Shown piece by piece: positions 60,520 to 64,000 of a stretch of DNA of 64,000 bases. Where the stretch lies: assembly GCF_003402475.1 (NCBI RefSeq), contig NZ_BFAB01000014.1, positions 1 through 64,000 of the forward strand. Reading direction: 5' to 3'. This DNA is from Mycobacterium sp. MFM001. Its GTDB lineage: Bacteria; Actinomycetota; Actinomycetes; Mycobacteriales; Mycobacteriaceae. The notes beneath the pieces were generated by a model. That model did not search any database. It was not told where the DNA came from and saw only the letters and a list, made by a program, of their open reading frames with translations. Positions within the stretch are counted from its first letter, which is position 1. Each line of letters starts with the position of its first letter. A program made the position numbers and the translations under genes.

Positions 60520-60534
60520 GAGAAGCTAATTTTC
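60520..60534. promoter_or_regulatory. Degenerate GAGAAT-N3-ATTCTC site before the amidohydrolase operon
   Basis: GAGAAG-CTA-ATTTTC matches 10 of 12 positions. An upstream ATTCTC at 60507-60512 forms an additional seven-base-spaced inverted pair with it. TAATTT inside the site is a possible -10 about 25 bases before the ATG at 60558. Confidence 0.45.
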
Positions 60535-60557
60535 ATAGAGAGGGAAAGGACCGTCCA

Positions 60558-61853
60558 ATGAACAAAGACGACATGATCCTGATCAGCGTCGACGACCACA
60601 TCGTCGAGCCGCCCGACATGTTCAAGAACCACCTGGCGAAGAAGTACATCGACGACGCTCCGCGGCTGGTGCACAACCCGGACGGCTCCGACACCTGGCA
60701 GTTCCGCGACACCGTGATCCCCAACGTCGCGCTGAATGCGGTGGCCGGCCGTCCGAAGGAGGAGTACGGGATCGAGCCAACCGGGCTCGACGAGATCCGG
60801 CCCGGCTGCTACAACGTCGACGAGCGGGTCAAGGACATGAATGCCGGCGGCATCCTGGGCTCGATCTGCTTCCCGTCGTTCCCGGGATTCGCCGGGCGGC
60901 TGTTCGCCACCGAAGACCCGGACTTCTCGCTGGCGCTGGTGCAGGCCTACAACGACTGGCACATCGACGAATGGTGCGGGGCGTACCCGGCGCGGTTCAT
61001 CCCGATGGCGCTGCCGGTGATCTGGGACGCCGAGAAATGCGCCGCCGAGGTCCGTCGGGTGTCCAAGAAGGGCGTGCACGCGCTGACGTTCACCGAGAAC
61101 CCGGCCGCGATGGGTTACCCCAGCTTCCACGACGACTACTGGACCCCGTTGTGGAAAGCGTTGTGCGACACCAACACCGTGCTCAACGTGCACATCGGGT
61201 CGTCGGGCCGATTGGCGATCACCGCACCGGACGCACCGATGGACGTGATGATCACCCTGCAGCCGATGAACATCGTGCAGGCGGCGGCAGATCTGTTGTG
61301 GTCCAAGCCCATCAAGCAGTATCCGGACCTCAAGATCGCACTCTCCGAGGGCGGCACCGGGTGGATTCCCTACTTCCTGGAGCGGGTCGACCGCACCTAC
61401 GAGATGCACTCGACCTGGACGCACCAGAACTTCGGCGGCAAGCTGCCGTCGGAGGTGTTCCGCGACCACTTCCTGACGTGCTTCATCTCCGACCCGGTGG
61501 GTGTGACGCTGCGCAAGATGATCGGCATCGACAACATCTGCTGGGAGGCCGACTACCCGCACAGCGACTCGATGTGGCCGGGCGCTCCCGAGGAGCTGTG
61601 GCAGGTGCTGTCCGACAACAACGTGCCCGACGACGAGATCAACAAGATCACCCACGAAAACGCGATGCGCTGGTACTCGTTCGACCCGTTCAGCCACATC
61701 TCCCGCGAGCAGGCGACGGTCGGCGCGCTGCGCAAAGCCGCTGAGGGACACGACGTTTCGATACGGGCTTTGGCGCAGCACAAGGAGCGCTCGGGCTCGT
61801 CGTTCGCGGAGTTCGCCGCCAGCGCGAAGTCATTGACCGGCAACACTGACTGA
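60558..61853 (+). CDS. Amidohydrolase-family (type 2, decarboxylase-like) protein
   Basis: A 431-residue Amidohydro_2 protein: SVDDHIVEPPDMF (HxxE metal motif), LNVHIGSSG, KIALSEGGTGWIPYFLERVD and WEADYPHSDS with the catalytic Asp. It is larger than the relative at 35249 and has an extended, helical C-terminus. AAAGGA lies seven bases before the ATG. It heads a plus-strand set with an acyl-CoA dehydrogenase, SDR and CoA transferase, divergent from the CMD-Rieske operon. Decarboxylation or C-C hydrolysis of a keto or aromatic acid is likely. Confidence 0.78.
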   Translation: MNKDDMILISVDDHIVEPPDMFKNHLAKKYIDDAPRLVHNPDGSDTWQFRDTVIPNVALNAVAGRPKEEYGIEPTGLDEIRPGCYNVDERVKDMNAGGILGSICFPSFPGFAGRLFATEDPDFSLALVQAYNDWHIDEWCGAYPARFIPMALPVIWDAEKCAAEVRRVSKKGVHALTFTENPAAMGYPSFHDDYWTPLWKALCDTNTVLNVHIGSSGRLAITAPDAPMDVMITLQPMNIVQAAADLLWSKPIKQYPDLKIALSEGGTGWIPYFLERVDRTYEMHSTWTHQNFGGKLPSEVFRDHFLTCFISDPVGVTLRKMIGIDNICWEADYPHSDSMWPGAPEELWQVLSDNNVPDDEINKITHENAMRWYSFDPFSHISREQATVGALRKAAEGHDVSIRALAQHKERSGSSFAEFAASAKSLTGNTD

Positions 61854-61872
61854 GGCGGCACCCGCTGGCGAA

Positions 61873-61922
61873 CAGACGCAGAATCGCACCATTCGGGCGG
61901 CAATCGTGCGATTCTGCGTCTG
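61873..61922. terminator. Perfect 17-bp inverted repeat between the amidohydrolase and acyl-CoA dehydrogenase genes
   Basis: CAGACGCAGAATCGCAC (61873-61889) pairs perfectly with GTGCGATTCTGCGTCTG (61906-61922), with a 16-base loop. It ends just before the ribosome site of the next gene. It could end the amidohydrolase transcript or reduce read-through, or be a copy of a dispersed palindrome, since hairpins at 14 and 54634 share the GACGCA core. Confidence 0.6.
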
Positions 61923-61942
61923 CTCGCGCGAAGGAGTAGAGC

Positions 61943-63109
61943 ATGGATTTCGAGCTGACCGATGATCAGCAGCTGATCCGCAGCTCGGTCGCAGAGCTGG
62001 CGGCGAAGTTCGACGACCACTATTGGATGGAGCGCGACCAGGCGCACGAATTCCCCTCCGAGTTCTACCGGGCCATCGCCGACGGCGGCTGGCTCGGGAT
62101 GACGATCCCGACCGAGTATGGCGGTCACGGCCTGGGTATCACCGAGGCCACGCTGCTGGCGGAGGAGGTCGCCAAGTCCGGCGGCGGCATGAACGCCGCC
62201 AGCTCGATCCACATGTCGATCTTCGGGATGCAGCCGGTGGTGGTACACGGTTCCGACGAGCTCAAGGCACGCACCCTGCCCCGGGTGGCCACCGGTGATC
62301 TGCACGTCTGCTTCGGCGTCACCGAACCCGGTGCGGGCCTGGATACTTCGCGCATCACCACGTTCGCCAAGCGGCAGGGCGATCACTACGTGGTCAACGG
62401 CCGCAAGGTGTGGATCTCCAAAGCAATGGAGTCCGAGAAAATCCTGCTCCTGACCCGCACCCAGACCTATGACGAGGTCACTAAGAAGACGGATGGCATG
62501 ACGCTGTTCCTCACCGACCTCGACCGCAGCCGGGTCGACGTGCGGCCCATCCGCAAGATGGGCCGCAACGCGGTGTCCTCCAACGAGCTGTTCATCGACA
62601 ACCTGGAGGTGCCGGTCGGGGACCGGGTCGGCGAGGAGGGCAAGGGTTTTCAGTACATTCTCGACGGGCTGAACCCGGAGCGGATGCTGATCGCCGCCGA
62701 GGCGCTCGGCATCGGGCGGGTCGCGCTGGACCGGGCGGTGAAATATGCCACCGACCGCGAGGTCTTCGGCCGGCCGATCGGGATGAACCAGGGCATCCAG
62801 TTCCCGCTGGCCGACTCGCTGGCCCGGCTGGACGCCGCCGAGCTAATGCTGCGCAAGGCCACCTGGCTCTACGACAACGGCAAATCCTGTGGGCGCGAAG
62901 CCAATACCGCGAAATACCTGTGTGCCGATGCCGGATTCACCGCCGCCGACCGGGCGCTGCAGACCCACGGCGGCATGGGCTACGCCGAGGAGTACAACGT
63001 CGCCCGCTACTTCCGCGAGGCCCGCCTGATGAAGATCGCGCCGATCAGCCAGGAGATGATTCTGAATTTCCTGGGATCGCACACACTCAAACTGCCGAGG
63101 AGTTATTGA
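61943..63109 (+). CDS. Acyl-CoA dehydrogenase
   Basis: The 388-residue acyl-CoA dehydrogenase has CFGVTEPGAGLDTSRITTFA, VVNGRKVWISKAMESEKILL, a central DREVFGRPIGMNQGIQFPLAD and QTHGGMGYAEEYNVARYFREARL near the end. It is a complete single-gene type. AAGGAG stands six bases before the ATG. The stop overlaps the SDR start (TGATG), so the two are coupled. Likely oxidises the CoA ester produced by the CoA transferase downstream. Confidence 0.87.
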   Translation: MDFELTDDQQLIRSSVAELAAKFDDHYWMERDQAHEFPSEFYRAIADGGWLGMTIPTEYGGHGLGITEATLLAEEVAKSGGGMNAASSIHMSIFGMQPVVVHGSDELKARTLPRVATGDLHVCFGVTEPGAGLDTSRITTFAKRQGDHYVVNGRKVWISKAMESEKILLLTRTQTYDEVTKKTDGMTLFLTDLDRSRVDVRPIRKMGRNAVSSNELFIDNLEVPVGDRVGEEGKGFQYILDGLNPERMLIAAEALGIGRVALDRAVKYATDREVFGRPIGMNQGIQFPLADSLARLDAAELMLRKATWLYDNGKSCGREANTAKYLCADAGFTAADRALQTHGGMGYAEEYNVARYFREARLMKIAPISQEMILNFLGSHTLKLPRSY

Positions 63110-63867
63110 TGAGCCGGTATTTCGACTTGTCCGGCCGCGCCGCGCTGGTCACCGGAGCAGCGGGCGGCATCGGCTCCGCCGTCGCGACGGCGCTGGCTGA
63201 CGCGGGTGCGGCGGTGCTTGTCACCGACGTCGACAAGGATGCGGCCGCTGCTGTGGCAGAACGCATTTCGTCGTCGGGCGGGCGCGCCGAGGCCGTTGCG
63301 CTGGACGTCTCGGATCGCGACTCGGCCGACGCCGCGGCCGCTCAGGCGGCTGCTCTCGCCGACGGCAAGCTGCACATCCTGGTGAACAACGCGGGTGTGA
63401 CGCGGCCGGCAATGTTCGAGAAGACCAGCCAAGAGTCGTTCCGGTTGTTGTTCGACATCCACGTGATGGGCGCGTTCAACTGCACTCAGGCCGCGCTGCC
63501 CTACATTCCCACCGACGGCACCGGGCGCGTCATCAACGTGACGTCGGCGGCCGGGCTGACCGGCACGCTGGGGCAGGTCAACTACTCCGCGGCCAAGGCG
63601 GGCATCATCGGCTTCACCAAATCCCTTGCGCGCGAGTTCGCCACAAAGAACATCCTCGTCAACGCACTGGCGCCGCTGGCCGCGACGCCGATGACGGAAA
63701 CCATCCGGACCAACGAGAAATTCGCGGCCAACATGATGAACCGCATTCCCTTGAAGCGCTGGGCAGAGCCCGACGAGGTCGCCGGCGCGTTCGTGTTTCT
63801 CGCCTCCGATGCGGCGTCTTACATCACCGGTCAGGTGCTGCCGGTGGACGGCGGCATGGTGATGTAG
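63109..63867 (+). CDS. SDR-family oxidoreductase (FabG-like)
   Basis: A 252-residue classical SDR: ALVTGAAGGIGSAVATALA, TDVDKDAAAA, NNAGVTRPAMF, Ser in NVTSAAG, YSAAK, and the closing VLPVDGGMVM. It is close to 3-hydroxyacyl dehydrogenase/3-oxoacyl reductase enzymes, which fits beta-oxidation after the acyl-CoA dehydrogenase. GAGGAG precedes the ATG. The stop is followed at once by the next ATG. Confidence 0.82.
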   Translation: MSRYFDLSGRAALVTGAAGGIGSAVATALADAGAAVLVTDVDKDAAAAVAERISSSGGRAEAVALDVSDRDSADAAAAQAAALADGKLHILVNNAGVTRPAMFEKTSQESFRLLFDIHVMGAFNCTQAALPYIPTDGTGRVINVTSAAGLTGTLGQVNYSAAKAGIIGFTKSLAREFATKNILVNALAPLAATPMTETIRTNEKFAANMMNRIPLKRWAEPDEVAGAFVFLASDAASYITGQVLPVDGGMVM

Positions 63868-64000
63868 ATGCCCGAATCACAGGCGCCACTCGCGGGAGTC
63901 ACCGTGGTGGCGCTGGAACAGGCCGTGTCGGCCCCGATGTGCACCCGCGTGCTCACCGATTTCGGTGCACGGGTGATCAAGGTGGAAAACCCGAAGGGCG
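63868..64000 (+). CDS. CaiB/BaiF family III CoA transferase (5' part, cut by the window end)
   Basis: Only the first 44 codons are present: LAGVTVVALEQAVSAPMCT followed by LTDFGARVIKVENPKG, the hallmark N-terminus of family III CoA transferases. The ATG directly abuts the SDR stop. It probably loads CoA onto the acid that the upstream dehydrogenases then oxidise. Confidence 0.82.
   Translation, partial: MPESQAPLAGVTVVALEQAVSAPMCTRVLTDFGARVIKVENPKG

Overview
This GC-rich 64 kb window comes from the chromosome of a mycobacterium, most likely a nontuberculous species. The evidence is a complete yrbE/mce operon, a PknD-type kinase with an NHL propeller next to two pst loci (the same gene neighbourhood as Rv0928-Rv0932c of M. 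tuberculosis), a mycofactocin-type SDR, LLM/F420-type oxidoreductases, a WS/DGAT wax synthase, and frequent GTG/TTG starts with 4-base stop/start overlaps. I see no rRNA, tRNA, insertion sequence, prophage or CRISPR array.

Layout. (1) 0.1-13.1 kb is an aromatic-ring catabolic cluster: an APH-like phosphotransferase, then a divergent IclR regulator with a KstD-like flavoprotein, and a tightly coupled plus-strand operon mhpC-mhpA-mhpB-KstD-like-LLM oxidoreductase-SDR-cyclase-FMN reductase-alpha/beta hydrolase. This supplies ring hydroxylation, meta-cleavage and C-C hydrolysis, but no recognisable mhpD/E/F. (2) 13.3-23.0 kb is an mce operon (yrbEA, yrbEB, mceA-F), encoding a lipid importer whose ATPase must be elsewhere. 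It ends in a strong hairpin. (3) 23.0-25.7 kb holds two tandem paralogous ferritin-like 'metal-dependent hydrolases' and a TetR regulator. (4) 25.8-32.0 kb is phosphate uptake and sensing: pstS2-pknD facing pstS3-pstC2-pstA1. (5) 32.2-43.0 kb is a second catabolic island: an SDR, then a TetR-led operon of ferredoxin, P450, amidohydrolase, an M24 peptidase with a ligand-less M24 paralogue, an atypical crotonase, a two-domain CoA transferase and an LLM oxidoreductase. (6) 43.0-49.5 kb is lipid metabolism: an epimerase, an acyltransferase, FadD12-like, WS/DGAT and LipO-like genes. (7) 49.5-64 kb is a third catabolic region: P450-SDR-SDR, a TetR regulator, several acyl-CoA dehydrogenases, a Rieske oxygenase with a CMD-family protein, two amidohydrolases, an NTF2-like protein, an SDR and the start of a CoA transferase.

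The most interesting regulatory signal is a palindrome, GAGAAT-N3-ATTCTC. It is exact at 53375 and 60342, has one mismatch at 52531, and is looser at 60520 and 44174. It lies in front of the divergent transcription units of region 7 (and possibly region 6) and contains or overlaps candidate -10 hexamers. The TetR gene at 52597-53319, which has the motif in its own divergent promoter, is the natural candidate regulator. A second, independent operator pair (core TCAAGCACTTGA) precedes the SDR and the TetR gene of region 5 and coincides with the -35 boxes of promoters predicted to give leaderless transcripts.

All functions are inferred by reading motifs and gene order. No database search was run, and substrates for the three catabolic regions are not known.
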